Source: Qipengyuania marincola
GTDB lineage: Bacteria; Pseudomonadota; Alphaproteobacteria; Sphingomonadales; Sphingomonadaceae
Assembly (NCBI RefSeq): GCF_029688625.1
Contig: NZ_JARULC010000003.1
Coordinates: 806,001 to 870,000, forward strand
Length of the DNA: 64,000 nucleotides
Direction of reading: 5' to 3'
The notes beneath the pieces were generated by a model. It was not told the DNA's origin. It worked only from the letters and a program-made list of their open reading frames with translations, and did not search any database. The translations under genes were made by a program, and so were the position numbers. Shown piece by piece: positions 24,683 to 34,631 of this stretch (the stretch's first letter is position 1; each line of letters begins with the position of its first letter).

Positions 24683-25549
24683 ATGAAAATCGCCTTCATC
24701 GGCCTCGGCAATATGGGCGGCGGGATGGCCGCGAACCTCGTCAAGGCGGGGCATTCGGTCAATGCCTTCGACCTCTCGCCCGAAGCGCGCGGATCGGCAG
24801 AGAGCGGCGGCTGCGACGCCTATGATGATGCGGAGCGCGCCTGCGAAGGCGTCGATGCAGTGGTCACCATGCTGCCAAATGGCGAGATCGTGAAAGCCGT
24901 CTACGAGAACGATGTCTTCGGGCATGCCCCGGAAGGAGCAGTTCTGCTCGATTGCTCGACCATCGATGTCGCCACCGCCAAAGAGGTGATCGCCAAGGCC
25001 GAAGCTGCCGGATACGACATGGTCGATGCCCCTGTCTCCGGCGGGATCGCAGCGGCCAATGGCGGCACGCTCACCTTTATGGTGGGTGGTACCGAAAAAG
25101 CCTTCGCGCGCGCCGAGGAGGTGCTTCAGGCGATGGGCAAGGCGGTCATTCACGCAGGCGATGCAGGTGCGGGACAGACGGCCAAGATCTGCAACAACAT
25201 GCTGCTCGCCATCTCGATGATCGGCACCGCCGAAGCGATGAAAATGGCCGAGAAGCTGGGCCTCGATCCGCAGAAATTCTACGAGATATCCAGCCAATCC
25301 TCGGGCTATTGCTGGTCGCTCAACGCCTATACGCCCATGCCCGGCGTCGGGGTCGAGAGCCCGGCGGACAATGATTACCAGGGCGGCTTTGCGACAGCGC
25401 TTATGCTGAAAGACCTGCGGCTCGCGATGGATGCAGCGCAGGATGTCGATGCGACCACCGTGCTCGGTGCAAAGGCAACGGAAATCTACGAAAAGCTCGC
25501 CGAGGAGCACGGCGCGCTCGACTTCTCCTCGGTCATCAAGACGCTCTGA
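24683..25549 (+). CDS. mmsB: 3-hydroxyisobutyrate dehydrogenase
   Basis: Oxidises 3-hydroxyisobutyrate to methylmalonate semialdehyde with NAD+. The N-terminal Rossmann loop is FIGLGNMGGGMAANLVKAGH. DAPVSGGIAAANGGTLTFMV is the substrate signature, and the catalytic lysine is K168 in GAGQTAKICNN. The 288 residues are standard. GGAGAGAAAAC precedes the ATG. It is the last gene of the valine unit, and its end overlaps the end of the convergent Nmad3 gene by 14 bases. Confidence 0.96.
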   Translation: MKIAFIGLGNMGGGMAANLVKAGHSVNAFDLSPEARGSAESGGCDAYDDAERACEGVDAVVTMLPNGEIVKAVYENDVFGHAPEGAVLLDCSTIDVATAKEVIAKAEAAGYDMVDAPVSGGIAAANGGTLTFMVGGTEKAFARAEEVLQAMGKAVIHAGDAGAGQTAKICNNMLLAISMIGTAEAMKMAEKLGLDPQKFYEISSQSSGYCWSLNAYTPMPGVGVESPADNDYQGGFATALMLKDLRLAMDAAQDVDATTVLGAKATEIYEKLAEEHGALDFSSVIKTL

Positions 25550-26258
25550 TCTCGTCGATGATGTGCCCGAGCCAGTCGCGCGGAGCCTTGCGCCGGCCGA
25601 TGTCGGCGACGAATTCCTGACCGCGCGAAACGCTCCGCAAGCGACCGCCCCTCATCCACCGGTCGGACCGGTCGTGATAGCTGAGCCCGCCCGGCCGGAG
25701 CCAGTCGGGCCGCGTCCACAAGCTCGGCGGACCTTCGGGCACCGTCAGCCGGAGCGTATGGCTGGCGCGGCAAGCAAGATGACCCGGGCCCGCGTATATC
25801 GTATCGTTGGCGCCATGCATGGCGAGCGCATGCGGATGCGCCTTCTCGACGAGCCAGCCGGGGGCGCCCTGTGCCAGCGGAATCACTTCTTCCACCTTGA
25901 GATAGCCGAAGATGCGGTGATGAGGATCGCCACCCTCTTCCCGGAACAAGCCGAAAAACAGAAAGACATCGTCCACCCCGACGCCGCGATTGGCCAGATG
26001 CGTCTGCGCAGCGCCCACCTGCCCGAACAGGCAGGCGCCTTCCTCAAGGAACATCGGGTCGTGATGGCACATATTCTCGGCGTGATACCGACCCCTGCTG
26101 GCGCGATGAGCATGGTCGCCCATGCCAAGGTCGCCATAGCTGGTGCGTGATGCCGCGCCTGCGGGGATCGGCAGACTGACCGGCCGTCCGTCGACGATCG
26201 GAGACGGTCCGCCGCCCGATCCGCTGTCGAAGCCCTTGCGACTGAAGATAATCCGCAT
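25536..26258 (-). CDS. Nmad3-type (nucleotide modification associated) protein
   Basis: A 240-residue protein beginning MRIIFSRKGFDSGSGGGPSP, followed by SRTSYGDLGMGDHAH, CHHDPMFLEEGACLFGQVGA and VFLFFGLF. These match the pattern of the Nmad3 family, one of the nucleotide modification associated domains proposed by comparative genomics. The many conserved His, Asp and Cys residues (CHHDP, PHHRIF) suggest an enzyme. The start at 26258 is chosen because the conserved region begins there; the frame runs on to an ATG at 26300. There is no other nucleotide-modification gene or phage gene nearby. The biochemical activity is not known. Confidence 0.78.
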   Translation of the reverse strand: MRIIFSRKGFDSGSGGGPSPIVDGRPVSLPIPAGAASRTSYGDLGMGDHAHRASRGRYHAENMCHHDPMFLEEGACLFGQVGAAQTHLANRGVGVDDVFLFFGLFREEGGDPHHRIFGYLKVEEVIPLAQGAPGWLVEKAHPHALAMHGANDTIYAGPGHLACRASHTLRLTVPEGPPSLWTRPDWLRPGGLSYHDRSDRWMRGGRLRSVSRGQEFVADIGRRKAPRDWLGHIIDEIRAS

Positions 26259-26323
26259 GAAGCCCGCGCTGCCCGCTATCCGGCAAGGTGACAACCCCAC
26301 ACTTCGCGACTAAATGCGCGCCC

Positions 26324-27136
26324 ATGGCTACACAGACATCGGACAAGATTACCGCCCTCGTCATGGCAGGAAAGCGCTCCGGCGTGCTCGACCCCCTCGC
26401 CGAGCGCGCGGGTGTCGCGCAGAAATGCGTCGTGCCGGTCGGCGGTATGCCGATGATCGAGCGGGTCATAAAAAATGTCGCCGCCTGCGACCGTATCGGC
26501 GAAATCCGTGTGGTGGCACACGAGCCGGACGAAATCGCGGAGATCCCATCGATCAAGGCGCTGATGGACGAGGGGCGGCTCGTCTTCAGGCCCGGTGCCT
26601 TCAACCTCGTCGACAGCGTTTTTTCCGGTGCGGAAGGTGCCGGCTATCCGATCCTCATCACCACGGCCGACAACTGCCTGTGGCTGCCGCATGACTATGC
26701 CGAGTTCATCGACAAGGCCCTCGCCTCACAGGCAGGCGCGGCGGCGGCCCTCGCGCGCAAGGAAGGCGTCATTGCCGCAGATCCTGTCGGCCAAAAGAAA
26801 TTCTACGAATTTTCCGACGGCGGCTTTTCCAATTGCAACACCTACTGGATCGGCAGTGCCGAGGCTCTGGGTGCGGCGGAAATCATGCGCGGTGGTGGGC
26901 AGTTCGTGAAATATCCCAGCCGCATCGCGAAGGCCTTCGGCGTCGCCAACCTCGTCCGCTTCTTTCTCGGCTGGGGAACGAAGGAAAAACTTTTCGCGCA
27001 GGTTTCGCACCGCTTCGGCTTCAAGCTGGTTCCGATCGAAATGAGCAATGGCTATTGCGCGATCGACGTCGATAACGAACGCACGTTCGAGGTTACCGAA
27101 CGCCTACTGGCCAAGCGGGGCTCGACCGCCGCCTGA
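26324..27136 (+). CDS. MobA-like nucleotidyltransferase family protein
   Basis: A 270-residue GT-A-fold nucleotidyltransferase. The loop LVMAGKRSGVLDPLAERAGV followed by QKCVVPVGGMPMIERVI matches the NTP-binding start of MobA/GlmU/IspD relatives, though the common GG after A reads GKRSG. LITTADNCLWLP holds the metal-binding Asp. The C-terminal half has YCAIDVDNERTFE. The gene is 17 bases before a flippase-like gene on the same strand, so a role in activating a sugar or lipid headgroup for an envelope polymer is likely. ATG 26324 is preferred over one at 26288, which would overlap the divergent gene promoter. Confidence 0.8.
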   Translation: MATQTSDKITALVMAGKRSGVLDPLAERAGVAQKCVVPVGGMPMIERVIKNVAACDRIGEIRVVAHEPDEIAEIPSIKALMDEGRLVFRPGAFNLVDSVFSGAEGAGYPILITTADNCLWLPHDYAEFIDKALASQAGAAAALARKEGVIAADPVGQKKFYEFSDGGFSNCNTYWIGSAEALGAAEIMRGGGQFVKYPSRIAKAFGVANLVRFFLGWGTKEKLFAQVSHRFGFKLVPIEMSNGYCAIDVDNERTFEVTERLLAKRGSTAA

Positions 27137-27153
27137 GGCGGTGGGGACCTGCG

Positions 27154-28419
27154 ATGAAACGCCTCCTCCGCAACATCGGCTGGCTGCTGAGCGGCCGCGG
27201 CGTCAATGCTGTTCTCAGCCTCGTCTATCTCGCACTCGCCACCCGGACGCTGGGCCTCGACGGTTTCGGCTATTTCGCACTCATCGTCGCGTTGGGGCAG
27301 ACGGTCACCGGTCTCGCCAATTTCCAGACATGGCAATTTGTCGTGCGCTGGGGCGCGGGCGAGGATGGCCCGGCCGAGGCGACCGGCTTCGCGATTGCGC
27401 TCGATATTCTGTCGATCGCGCTTGGAACGGTCCTCGCGGCGGCGCTGTGCTGGTCGGCGCAGTTCTGGCTGCCATTGCCCCCGGACTTGCTGTGGCTCGC
27501 CTTCGGTTTCTGCATGGTGTCGCTGTTGGCCATCCGGACGACGCCCACCGGCCTGCTGCGATTGCGCTTCGAATATGGCCGCGCGACGGCGGCCGAGGCC
27601 GTGCAGCCTGTGATCCGGGCCGCAGGAGCGATACTCGCCGCCATCTTCATGCCCAGCGTTACCGGCTTCATCATCGCCTGGGCCGCCGCAGAGGTCTGCG
27701 TGGCCGCCGCGCTCTGGTTCGCCGCTGGCCGAACCGAGCGGATCGACTTGTCACAAATCAGCCTGTGGCGCCTGCCCCGCGATCATCCGGGCGCGTGGAA
27801 GTTCGTCTGGTCGACCAACCTCACCGGCAGCCTCAACGTCGGGTCGAAGCAAGTGCTTATCCTGCTGGTCGGCGCCATCGGCGGCGAGGCCTTCGCCGGC
27901 GGTTTCCGCGTCGCCAGCCAGCTTGGCCAGGCTCTCGTCAGCCTTGCCCAGACGGTGTCGAAGGCAATCTATCCCGAGCTGGTCCATGCACGCGACGCCG
28001 CTCACGACATGGCGCGGCGGATGGCAAATATCGCGCTCGTCGGGGGTGGGCTGGCCGTGCTGGTGGCGATATTCCTGGGGCGGCCTGGCCTTGTCCTGAT
28101 TGCCGGTCCGGAATTTCGCGTGGTCTATTGGGCGATGGTCATCCTGGCGATTGCCGGCGCGATCGAGCTGGTCGGGGCGAGTCTCGAATCCCTTCTGGTC
28201 AGCGCCGGGCGTGCGGGCACCGCCTTCGTCATGCGCGCCGTGCCGACGGTGCTCGGCCTGTCCCTTCTCCAGGTCGCAATGGACTGGAACGGCCTCAAGG
28301 GTGCCGCCTTCACTGTTCTGGGATCGAGCGCACTGTCGGTGATCGGCTTCTGGGTGGCGGTGATCTCGCTCAGCCAGATCACCATCACCGTGGAAGCCAA
28401 GCCCGACAAGTCTGACTAG
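27154..28419 (+). CDS. Polysaccharide flippase-like (MATE/Wzx superfamily) protein
   Basis: A 421-residue inner-membrane protein with about 12 hydrophobic helices. The N-terminus MKRLLRNIGWLLSGRGVNAV, with LALATRTLGLDGFGYFALIV, is characteristic of oligosaccharide flippases of the Wzx/RfbX group. AFAGGFRVASQLGQALVSLA is a later conserved segment. It probably moves a lipid-linked sugar across the membrane together with the product activated by the preceding nucleotidyltransferase. No glycosyltransferases lie beside them here. Confidence 0.85.
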   Translation: MKRLLRNIGWLLSGRGVNAVLSLVYLALATRTLGLDGFGYFALIVALGQTVTGLANFQTWQFVVRWGAGEDGPAEATGFAIALDILSIALGTVLAAALCWSAQFWLPLPPDLLWLAFGFCMVSLLAIRTTPTGLLRLRFEYGRATAAEAVQPVIRAAGAILAAIFMPSVTGFIIAWAAAEVCVAAALWFAAGRTERIDLSQISLWRLPRDHPGAWKFVWSTNLTGSLNVGSKQVLILLVGAIGGEAFAGGFRVASQLGQALVSLAQTVSKAIYPELVHARDAAHDMARRMANIALVGGGLAVLVAIFLGRPGLVLIAGPEFRVVYWAMVILAIAGAIELVGASLESLLVSAGRAGTAFVMRAVPTVLGLSLLQVAMDWNGLKGAAFTVLGSSALSVIGFWVAVISLSQITITVEAKPDKSD

Positions 28420-28422
28420 CGA

Positions 28423-30105
28423 TTACCGCCCGCCGATTTCGCTGGCGACCGGCGTGCCGGAGGGTGCGCCCTGATCCTTGTACGCAAGTACCGGTTTCCT
28501 GGCTGCCTGCGTCTCGTCCAGACGGCGACGCGGGGCATAGAAGGGCGCGGTTTTCAGTGTTTCGTCGCCTGCCTTGGCACGTTCCGCCACGCTGCGCAGC
28601 GCAAGGATGAACTGGTCGAGCGCCGCCTTGCTTTCGGTCTCGGTCGGTTCGACCAGCATCGCGCCGTGCACCACGAGCGGGAAGTACATCGTCATCGGAT
28701 GGAAGCCCTCGTCGATGAGGCCCTTGGCCAGGTCCAGCGTCGACAGCCCTTCGCCAAAACCTTTGTCGCTGAACAGCGCCTCATGCATGCACGGGCCGCT
28801 GTGCGCGAAAGGAGCGTCGAGCACATCTTCCAGGCTGCGCAGGATGTAATTGGCATTCAGCACCGCATCCTCGGCTACCTGCCGCAATCCATCCGCCCCG
28901 TGGCTGAGGATATAGGTCAGCGCGCGGGTGAACATGCCCATCTGCCCATGGAAGGCAGTCATGCGCCCGAAATGCTGCAAGGGCCCGCCGAAATGCTCCT
29001 TGGCGAAGGACTCCGCATCCTCCTCCTCTACGAGATGAACGACACCGTCCTTCGTGCGCGAAGTATAAGGGAGCGGCGCAAACGGGCTGAGCGCTTCGGA
29101 CAAAACGACCGGGCCAGAGCCGGGACCGCCACCCCCATGCGGGGTGGAGAAGGTCTTGTGCAGATTGATGTGCATCGCATCCACGCCGAGATCGCCGGGG
29201 CGAACCTTGCCGACAATGGCGTTGAAATTCGCACCGTCGCAATAGACGAAGCCGCCCGCTTCGTGGACCGCGTCCGAGATTGCCTTCAGGTCACGCTCGA
29301 ACAGGCCAAGGGTGGAGGGATTGGTGATCATCACGCCCGCCACGTCCGGGCCGAGCCGGTTCTTGAGCGCCTCGAAATCGACGCGGCCGTCCGAATTGGC
29401 CGGGATGTCCTCGATCTCGTAGCCGGCGAAGGCGGCAGTGGCGGGATTGGTGCCATGCGCGCTTTCTGGCACGAGGATGACCTTGCGGGCATCGCCGCGC
29501 GCTTCCAGCGCGGCGCGGATGCAGAGGATGCCGCAAAGCTCGCCATGCGCGCCGGCCTTGGGGCTCATCGCCACGGAGTGCATGCCGGTGAGCTTGATCA
29601 GCCAGAACGCCAGTTCGTTGACCACTTCCAGCGCGCCGCGCACGGTATCGACCGGCTGAAGCGGGTGGACGTCCGCAAAGCCAGGCATCCGCGCGACCTT
29701 TTCGTTGAGCCGCGGATTGTGCTTCATCGTGCAGCTGCCGAGCGGAAACAGGCCGAGGTCGATGGCATAGTTCTGACGACTAAGCCGCGTGTAGTGGCGC
29801 ACCGTCTCGGGCTCGGTCAGGCCGGGCAGTCCGATCGGGTCGCTCCGCTCGAAATCGCCGAGCCGGTTAGCCGGCGCCGGCGTCGGCGGAGTTGGCTGGT
29901 CCACCCCTGCAAGGTCCAGCTTGGCTGCGAAGTCGAAATCGACCCCGGTTGTCTCGCTGTGGCCGATCTCGAACAGCAGCGGTTCTTCCAGCATCAGCGC
30001 GCGGTTGCCCGTGGCGGTATCGGGACCGCTCATGGCGTTATGCCCCTCGACGGGCGTGCCGGGCTTCCAGCCGGATGCATTCGGGGTTTTCGTCGGCGCG
30101 TTCAT
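28423..30105 (-). CDS. gcvPB: Glycine dehydrogenase (decarboxylating) subunit 2
   Basis: C-terminal half of the P-protein of the glycine cleavage system, carrying the pyridoxal phosphate. The PLP lysine is K317 in [19 protein letters not shown]. The N-terminus contains [20 protein letters not shown], also typical. At 560 residues it is longer than some GcvPB subunits (about 480-500) owing to N- and C-terminal tails. The first codon overlaps the stop of gcvPA by 4 bases, so the two halves are coupled. Last gene of the riboswitch-controlled gcv operon; it runs tail-to-tail into the flippase gene. Confidence 0.95.
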   Translation of the reverse strand: MNAPTKTPNASGWKPGTPVEGHNAMSGPDTATGNRALMLEEPLLFEIGHSETTGVDFDFAAKLDLAGVDQPTPPTPAPANRLGDFERSDPIGLPGLTEPETVRHYTRLSRQNYAIDLGLFPLGSCTMKHNPRLNEKVARMPGFADVHPLQPVDTVRGALEVVNELAFWLIKLTGMHSVAMSPKAGAHGELCGILCIRAALEARGDARKVILVPESAHGTNPATAAFAGYEIEDIPANSDGRVDFEALKNRLGPDVAGVMITNPSTLGLFERDLKAISDAVHEAGGFVYCDGANFNAIVGKVRPGDLGVDAMHINLHKTFSTPHGGGGPGSGPVVLSEALSPFAPLPYTSRTKDGVVHLVEEEDAESFAKEHFGGPLQHFGRMTAFHGQMGMFTRALTYILSHGADGLRQVAEDAVLNANYILRSLEDVLDAPFAHSGPCMHEALFSDKGFGEGLSTLDLAKGLIDEGFHPMTMYFPLVVHGAMLVEPTETESKAALDQFILALRSVAERAKAGDETLKTAPFYAPRRRLDETQAARKPVLAYKDQGAPSGTPVASEIGGR

Positions 30106-31469
30106 GCCAGCACCTCCTCAAGCGCGGAGGCAAGGGTTTCGATATCCTCCTCCGTGGTGGTTTCGGTCACCGCGACAAGCAGCCCGTTGGCGAGCCCCTC
30201 GTTACCCGGGAAGAGACGCCCCAGCGAAACGCCGGCCAGAATTCCCTTGGCGGTGAGATCGCGTACGATTTGCCGCGCATCGCCATCGAGCAATACGGCG
30301 AATTCGTTGAAGAAGGTCTCGTTCAGCACCTCGACACCCGGCACCTTGGCGAGGCGGTCTGCGGCCAGGCAGGCAAGGCGATGGTTTTCCGCGGCAAGGG
30401 CGCGCAGCCCTTTTTCGCCGAGCAAAGTCATGTGAACGCTGAAAGCAAGTGCGCACAGGCCCGAATTGGTGCAGATGTTCGATGTCGCCTTTTCGCGGCG
30501 GATATGCTGTTCACGCGTGGACAGCGTCAGCACGAAGCCGCGCTTGCCCTCCGCATCGATTGTTTCGCCGCACAGGCGGCCGGGCATCATGCGGACATGC
30601 TTTTCGTCGCGAACGGCGAAGAGGCCCAGATAGGGCCCGCCGAATTGCAGGCCGACACCGATCGCCTGGCCTTCGCCGACCACGATGTCCGCGCCCAGCT
30701 CGCCGGGCGATTTCACTGCGCCCAGGGCCACCGGCTCGGTATTGACCGCGATGACCAGCGCGCCCTTCTCGTGCGCGGCCTTGGCGATCTTCGCAATGTC
30801 GGGAAGGCGGCCGAGGATATCCGGATATTGCACCACGACGCAGCTCGTATTCTCGTCGATCCGGGCGATGAGGCCATCATCATCCGGCTTGGCTGTCAGG
30901 CTGGGCGGCGCACCGGCGATGTCGTCTTCGGTGAACTTGGCCATGGTCCTGACGACCTCGGCATAATGCGGATGCAGCGCGCCTGACAGCACGACCCTGG
31001 GCTTCTTCCCGCGCGCGATGCGGCTGGCCATGGCCACCGCCTCCCAGCAAGCGGTCGAACCATCGTACATGCTCGCATTGGCGACCGCGCAGCCATAGAG
31101 GCGCGCAACCTGCGTCTGGAACTCGAACAGCATCTGCAGCGTGCCCTGTGCGATTTCCGGCTGGTAGGGCGTATAGGCAGTCAGGAATTCGCCGCGCTGG
31201 ATGATGTGATCGACCGTGGCCGGCACATGGTGCTTATAGGCGCCAGCCCCGAGAAAGAATGCCGCATCTGCCGCGGCAAGATTCTTCTTGCTCAGCCGGC
31301 GCATGTGCTTCTCGACCGCCATCTCGCTGGCGTGCATCGGCAGGCCCTCGATCGGCCCGTCGAGCCGCGCCGTTTCCGGAACGTCAGCGAAGAGCGCGTC
31401 GATATCACTCGCGCCGATCTTCTGGAGCATCGCCGAACGGTCGGCATCGGTCAGGGGTAGGTAGCGCAT
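30102..31469 (-). CDS. gcvPA: Glycine dehydrogenase (decarboxylating) subunit 1
   Basis: N-terminal half of the split P-protein, 455 residues, which forms a heterotetramer with subunit 2. [20 protein letters not shown] and [20 protein letters not shown] are family landmarks, with [20 protein letters not shown] and [14 protein letters not shown] after them. It has the PLP-transferase fold but lacks the PLP lysine, which lies in gcvPB. It starts about 35 bases after gcvH on the minus strand. Confidence 0.96.
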   Translation of the reverse strand: MRYLPLTDADRSAMLQKIGASDIDALFADVPETARLDGPIEGLPMHASEMAVEKHMRRLSKKNLAAADAAFFLGAGAYKHHVPATVDHIIQRGEFLTAYTPYQPEIAQGTLQMLFEFQTQVARLYGCAVANASMYDGSTACWEAVAMASRIARGKKPRVVLSGALHPHYAEVVRTMAKFTEDDIAGAPPSLTAKPDDDGLIARIDENTSCVVVQYPDILGRLPDIAKIAKAAHEKGALVIAVNTEPVALGAVKSPGELGADIVVGEGQAIGVGLQFGGPYLGLFAVRDEKHVRMMPGRLCGETIDAEGKRGFVLTLSTREQHIRREKATSNICTNSGLCALAFSVHMTLLGEKGLRALAAENHRLACLAADRLAKVPGVEVLNETFFNEFAVLLDGDARQIVRDLTAKGILAGVSLGRLFPGNEGLANGLLVAVTETTTEEDIETLASALEEVLA

Positions 31470-31503
31470 GTCGTTTCCTTCGCGCCCATGCGGGCGCCAC
31501 GTG

Positions 31504-31875
31504 TCAGAGGCTGTCGCAGAAACTCTTGTAGGCCTTGGCGTCCATCAGGCCCTCGAGCTCGCTCCTGTCGCCGATGGCGAGCTTGAAGAACCAGCCGTTC
31601 TCCTCGGGCGAGGTGTTTACCAGCGCCGGGTCTTCCTCAAGCGCCTCGTTGGTTTCCATGATCTCGCCGCTGATGGGTGCGTAGACGTCGCTGGCGGCCT
31701 TCACGCTCTCGACCACGGCTGCGTCCTTGCCCTTGTCGATCACGCTGCCGACTTCCGGCAGTTCGACAAAGACGATATCGCCCAGCTGTTCCTGAGCGTA
31801 ATCGGTAATGCCGACGGTGGCGGTATCGCCTTCCACGTCGATCCATTCGTGTTCGTCGGTAAAGTAACGCGCCAT
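31504..31875 (-). CDS. gcvH: Glycine cleavage system H protein
   Basis: Lipoyl carrier that shuttles the aminomethyl group between the P, T and L proteins. The lipoylated lysine is K59 in [13 protein letters not shown]. The rest follows the pattern [33 protein letters not shown] and [13 protein letters not shown]. At 123 residues it is normal. The start is 4 bases after the gcvT stop, so it is part of the same transcript. Confidence 0.97.
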   Translation of the reverse strand: MARYFTDEHEWIDVEGDTATVGITDYAQEQLGDIVFVELPEVGSVIDKGKDAAVVESVKAASDVYAPISGEIMETNEALEEDPALVNTSPEENGWFFKLAIGDRSELEGLMDAKAYKSFCDSL

Positions 31876-31879
31876 CGGG

Positions 31880-33070
31880 TCAGCTCCCTCGGTAATAGTT
31901 GTGCGGGACGAAGGGCAGGCTCACCACTTTCGCCGCTAGTCTCTTGTTACGAACCACAATCTCCAGATCGGTTCCCTCGGCGGCGTGCCCGACCTTGACG
32001 TATCCCATGGCGATCGGGTGGCCGAGCGTAGGCGAGAAACCGCCACTGGTGATGCGGCCCACCTTCTCGTCGCCCGCGAATATTTCGGCCCCTTCACGTG
32101 CCGGCATGCGGCCTTCCAGGGTCAGGCCGACGCGGCGTTCGCTGGGTCCGGATTCCATCAGCGTCCTGACCGCTTCGAACCCCATCCAGCCGCCGGTTTC
32201 GCGGCGCTTCTTCGTCAGCGCGAAGGCAAGGTCGGCGCTGACCGGATCGACCGTGTCGGTCATGTCGTGGCCGTAAAGCGGCAGGCCTGCCTCGAGCCGC
32301 AGGCTGTCACGAGCGCCGAGGCCCGCCGGGCGGACTTCGATCTCGGCGCAGAGGCGGTCGCACAGCGACTCTGCGAATTCGGCAGGCACCGAAATCTCGA
32401 AGCCGTCTTCGCCAGTATACCCGGCGCGCGTGATGCGCAGCGGCCACTCGCCGAAGTCATGCTCCAGCGATTGCATGAATACGAGCTGTTCGGGGACACC
32501 GCGCATGATGCGGTTGAGGGCAGTCGCGGCATTGGGGCCCTGCAGGGCGACCAGCGCGTGATCGTCCATATGCGTCAGCGTGACCTCATCATCGAGATGT
32601 TCGCGCAGATGAGCGATATCGTCCCACTTCATCGCACCGTTGACGACGATGTAATAGGCCGGTTCTCCCCAATGGCCTTCGGTACCGGCTTCCTCGTCAG
32701 CCTCGATCCAGGGCGTGGCATTGGTCACCATCAGATCATCGAGAATGCCGCCCTCGTCATTGAGCAATAGCGAGTAGCGAACCCGGCCCGGCTTGAGCGT
32801 GGCAATCGCGCCAGGGAGCAGCTTTTCCAGCTCTTCCGCGGCTTTCTCGCCCGTGACCATCAGCTGGCCCATGTGGCTGACATCGAACAGTCCGGCATTG
32901 CTGCGGGTCCATTCGTGTTCGGCAACGATGCCGCCGCCCGAATCCTTGTTGTACTGGATGGGCATCCAATATCCGGCGAATTCGACCATGCGCGCACCCT
33001 TGCCGCGATGCCATGCATCGAGCGGCAGCGTGCCGGTTCCGGCTTCGTCCTGTTCGTGATCTTCGCTCAA
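31880..33070 (-). CDS. gcvT: Glycine cleavage system aminomethyltransferase (T protein)
   Basis: Transfers the one-carbon unit from the aminomethylated H protein to tetrahydrofolate. Landmarks are [40 protein letters not shown] and the C-terminal [12 protein letters not shown]. The start is a TTG at 33070, giving 396 residues: AAGGA lies 6 bases before it and the N-terminal residues then match GcvT. The frame stays open far upstream, but that stretch is the riboswitch, not protein. First gene of gcvT-gcvH-gcvPA-gcvPB. Confidence 0.94.
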   Translation of the reverse strand: MSEDHEQDEAGTGTLPLDAWHRGKGARMVEFAGYWMPIQYNKDSGGGIVAEHEWTRSNAGLFDVSHMGQLMVTGEKAAEELEKLLPGAIATLKPGRVRYSLLLNDEGGILDDLMVTNATPWIEADEEAGTEGHWGEPAYYIVVNGAMKWDDIAHLREHLDDEVTLTHMDDHALVALQGPNAATALNRIMRGVPEQLVFMQSLEHDFGEWPLRITRAGYTGEDGFEISVPAEFAESLCDRLCAEIEVRPAGLGARDSLRLEAGLPLYGHDMTDTVDPVSADLAFALTKKRRETGGWMGFEAVRTLMESGPSERRVGLTLEGRMPAREGAEIFAGDEKVGRITSGGFSPTLGHPIAMGYVKVGHAAEGTDLEIVVRNKRLAAKVVSLPFVPHNYYRGS

Positions 33071-33085
33071 GTCCCGTCCTTCAAA

Positions 33086-33125
33086 GCATGGGAGCGCCTG
33101 CGCAGGCGCGAATTTCAACCCATGC
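33086..33125 (-). promoter_or_regulatory. Probable expression platform hairpin of the glycine riboswitch
   Basis: Between the second aptamer and gcvT, outer arms CCCATGC (33119-33125) and GCATGGG (33086-33092) pair around an inner perfect palindrome GCGCCTGCGCAGGCGC (33094-33109). No U-tract follows. AAGGA (33077-33081) lies just past the hairpin, so translation-level control or hairpin-guided anti-pairing is likelier than termination. This mechanism is inferred. Confidence 0.55.
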
Positions 33126-33312
33126 CCCCTCTGTCGGGAAACCTGAGAGACTGGCCCGTAAATGGACGGGCTTACCCCTTCGGTGGCAGACCGCGGCTGC
33201 GGCCAGCGCTTTCCAGAGTGTCGATGGCCTGCACGGTCCCTTGGCCTGAGAGTTTCCGGGGCGGTTGCTCCTTCGGCGGCACGGAGACGAAGCCCCGCAC
33301 GCTCTCCCGTGC
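33125..33312 (-). ncRNA. Tandem glycine riboswitch upstream of gcvT
   Basis: Two consecutive glycine aptamers on the minus strand. Aptamer I (33312-33231): P1 arms GCACGG and CCGTGC, then GGAGAGC, GCCGCCGAAGGAGCAA and GGAAACTCTCAGGCCAAGGG. Aptamer II (about 33220-33129): P1 arms CTCTG and CAGAG, then GCCACCGAAGGGGTAAGCC and CAGTCTCTCAGGTTTCC. The linker between them is about 10 bases. Known glycine riboswitches turn on gcv operons when glycine is abundant, which fits this placement. Confidence 0.95.
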
Positions 33313-33404
33313 ATGCCTGCCACAGAATCGCTCCCGTGGCCGACGCCTGCTGCACTGCGACATTCCCTGCACAGCGTCAATTGCCAAGCGACGCCGCGCC
33401 TGTC

Positions 33405-34595
33405 CTATTTCCCCGCTTCTGTCGCCGCGAGCATGGCACGACGAGCAAATGCGACCTCTTCCGGCGCGAACCCGCCCTCGTCCGGCACGGTACGCTCGGG
33501 CACCTGAGTGATGAAGTAGGCGATGCTTTTCCCCTTATAAGCATCGAACCAGAGGCCGGAGCGCAGGCTGTATGCTTCGCCGGCGTGCCCCATCGGCCTG
33601 TCATAGGGACCGAACAGGTCGTTTTTGCAGGTTTTCCCGAGCGGATTGAGAAACTGGACGCCGAGCCCGTAAGCACAGAAAAACTCCTGGTCTCCGGTGC
33701 CGTTGGCTGCGGCGGACAGGACGATCGCCGACCATGCCTTCGGTGAAAGAAATCCGCCTTCGCCGCCCTTGATCACCGCCTGACCTAGCCTGGCGAGGTC
33801 CACCATCCCGATCCGAACACCCCCTTGCGGCGAGAAGATCGAGGCATTGGTGCCGGGAACGTAATCCTCGAGCGAACACTCGACGCCCTCAGCGATCGGA
33901 AAAGTGCAATTGGGCGGAAGATCCCCCGCATCGTCGCGCGCCACCTCGCCTGTGCTGCGATAAAGCGTCACGGCGCGCGCCACGGTGTCCTCCCCGCAGC
34001 CGATCCAGTTGAGGCACGCATCGATACCAAGGGGCGCGAAGATGAGGCGATCGACCAGCCTGTCGTAGCGCTCACCGCTTGCCGCCTCGAGCACGGTCGC
34101 GACGACCGGTGAGCCGAGATTGGCATATTCGAACGGCGCCTGTCCCGGAGGCGCATCAGCGTACCACGCCTCCGGCTGCGCGAGTTTCGCTTCAAGGCTT
34201 TCGCCCAGGGGGATGACGTAACCGGCATCGTCACGCAGGCCCGATCTGTGGGACAGGAGCTGTGCAAGCGTGACCTTGGCACCGGGGTATGCCGGGTTGC
34301 GGACGGACCAGCCAAGATATTCGGACACATCCGCGGACAGATCGACCCTGCCTTCGTCGGCCAGCCGCAAGGTGGCCAGTGCCATGATGAACTTGGAAAT
34401 GCTGGCGATCCGCACAGGGTCGTTGGCTTCCACTGGTCGGAATGTCGCCTGGTTCGCCACACCTTGCACGATAACCGGATCGATGCTGTCGCGATCGAAG
34501 ACCACGGCGACCCCGGCCGGCGGAATGGGGTCCGGCTCGGCGATTGTGGCGCATCCGCAAAGCGACAGCGCGGCGGCGAGAATGGCAATTCGCAT
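33405..34595 (-). CDS. Serine hydrolase lipoprotein, class C beta-lactamase fold
   Basis: A 396-residue predicted lipoprotein (lipobox LCGC, C15) of the beta-lactamase/penicillin-binding-protein superfamily. The nucleophile motif is S65-I-S-K68 (RIASISKF), the second is the tyrosine motif YAN in FEYANLGSPV, and GHAGEAY fits the third (H/K-x-G). Such proteins can be esterases, D-amino peptidases or carboxypeptidases; the sequence does not decide which. Because it is an outer-periplasmic lipoprotein, a beta-lactamase role is possible but not indicated. ATG 34595 is chosen because a signal peptide begins there. It is the last gene after the TSUP permease. Confidence 0.85.
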   Translation of the reverse strand: MRIAILAAALSLCGCATIAEPDPIPPAGVAVVFDRDSIDPVIVQGVANQATFRPVEANDPVRIASISKFIMALATLRLADEGRVDLSADVSEYLGWSVRNPAYPGAKVTLAQLLSHRSGLRDDAGYVIPLGESLEAKLAQPEAWYADAPPGQAPFEYANLGSPVVATVLEAASGERYDRLVDRLIFAPLGIDACLNWIGCGEDTVARAVTLYRSTGEVARDDAGDLPPNCTFPIAEGVECSLEDYVPGTNASIFSPQGGVRIGMVDLARLGQAVIKGGEGGFLSPKAWSAIVLSAAANGTGDQEFFCAYGLGVQFLNPLGKTCKNDLFGPYDRPMGHAGEAYSLRSGLWFDAYKGKSIAYFITQVPERTVPDEGGFAPEEVAFARRAMLAATEAGK

Positions 34596-34631
34596 GCGAA
34601 CGAGATGGCTGCCCGGGCTGGCCGAAGTCAA

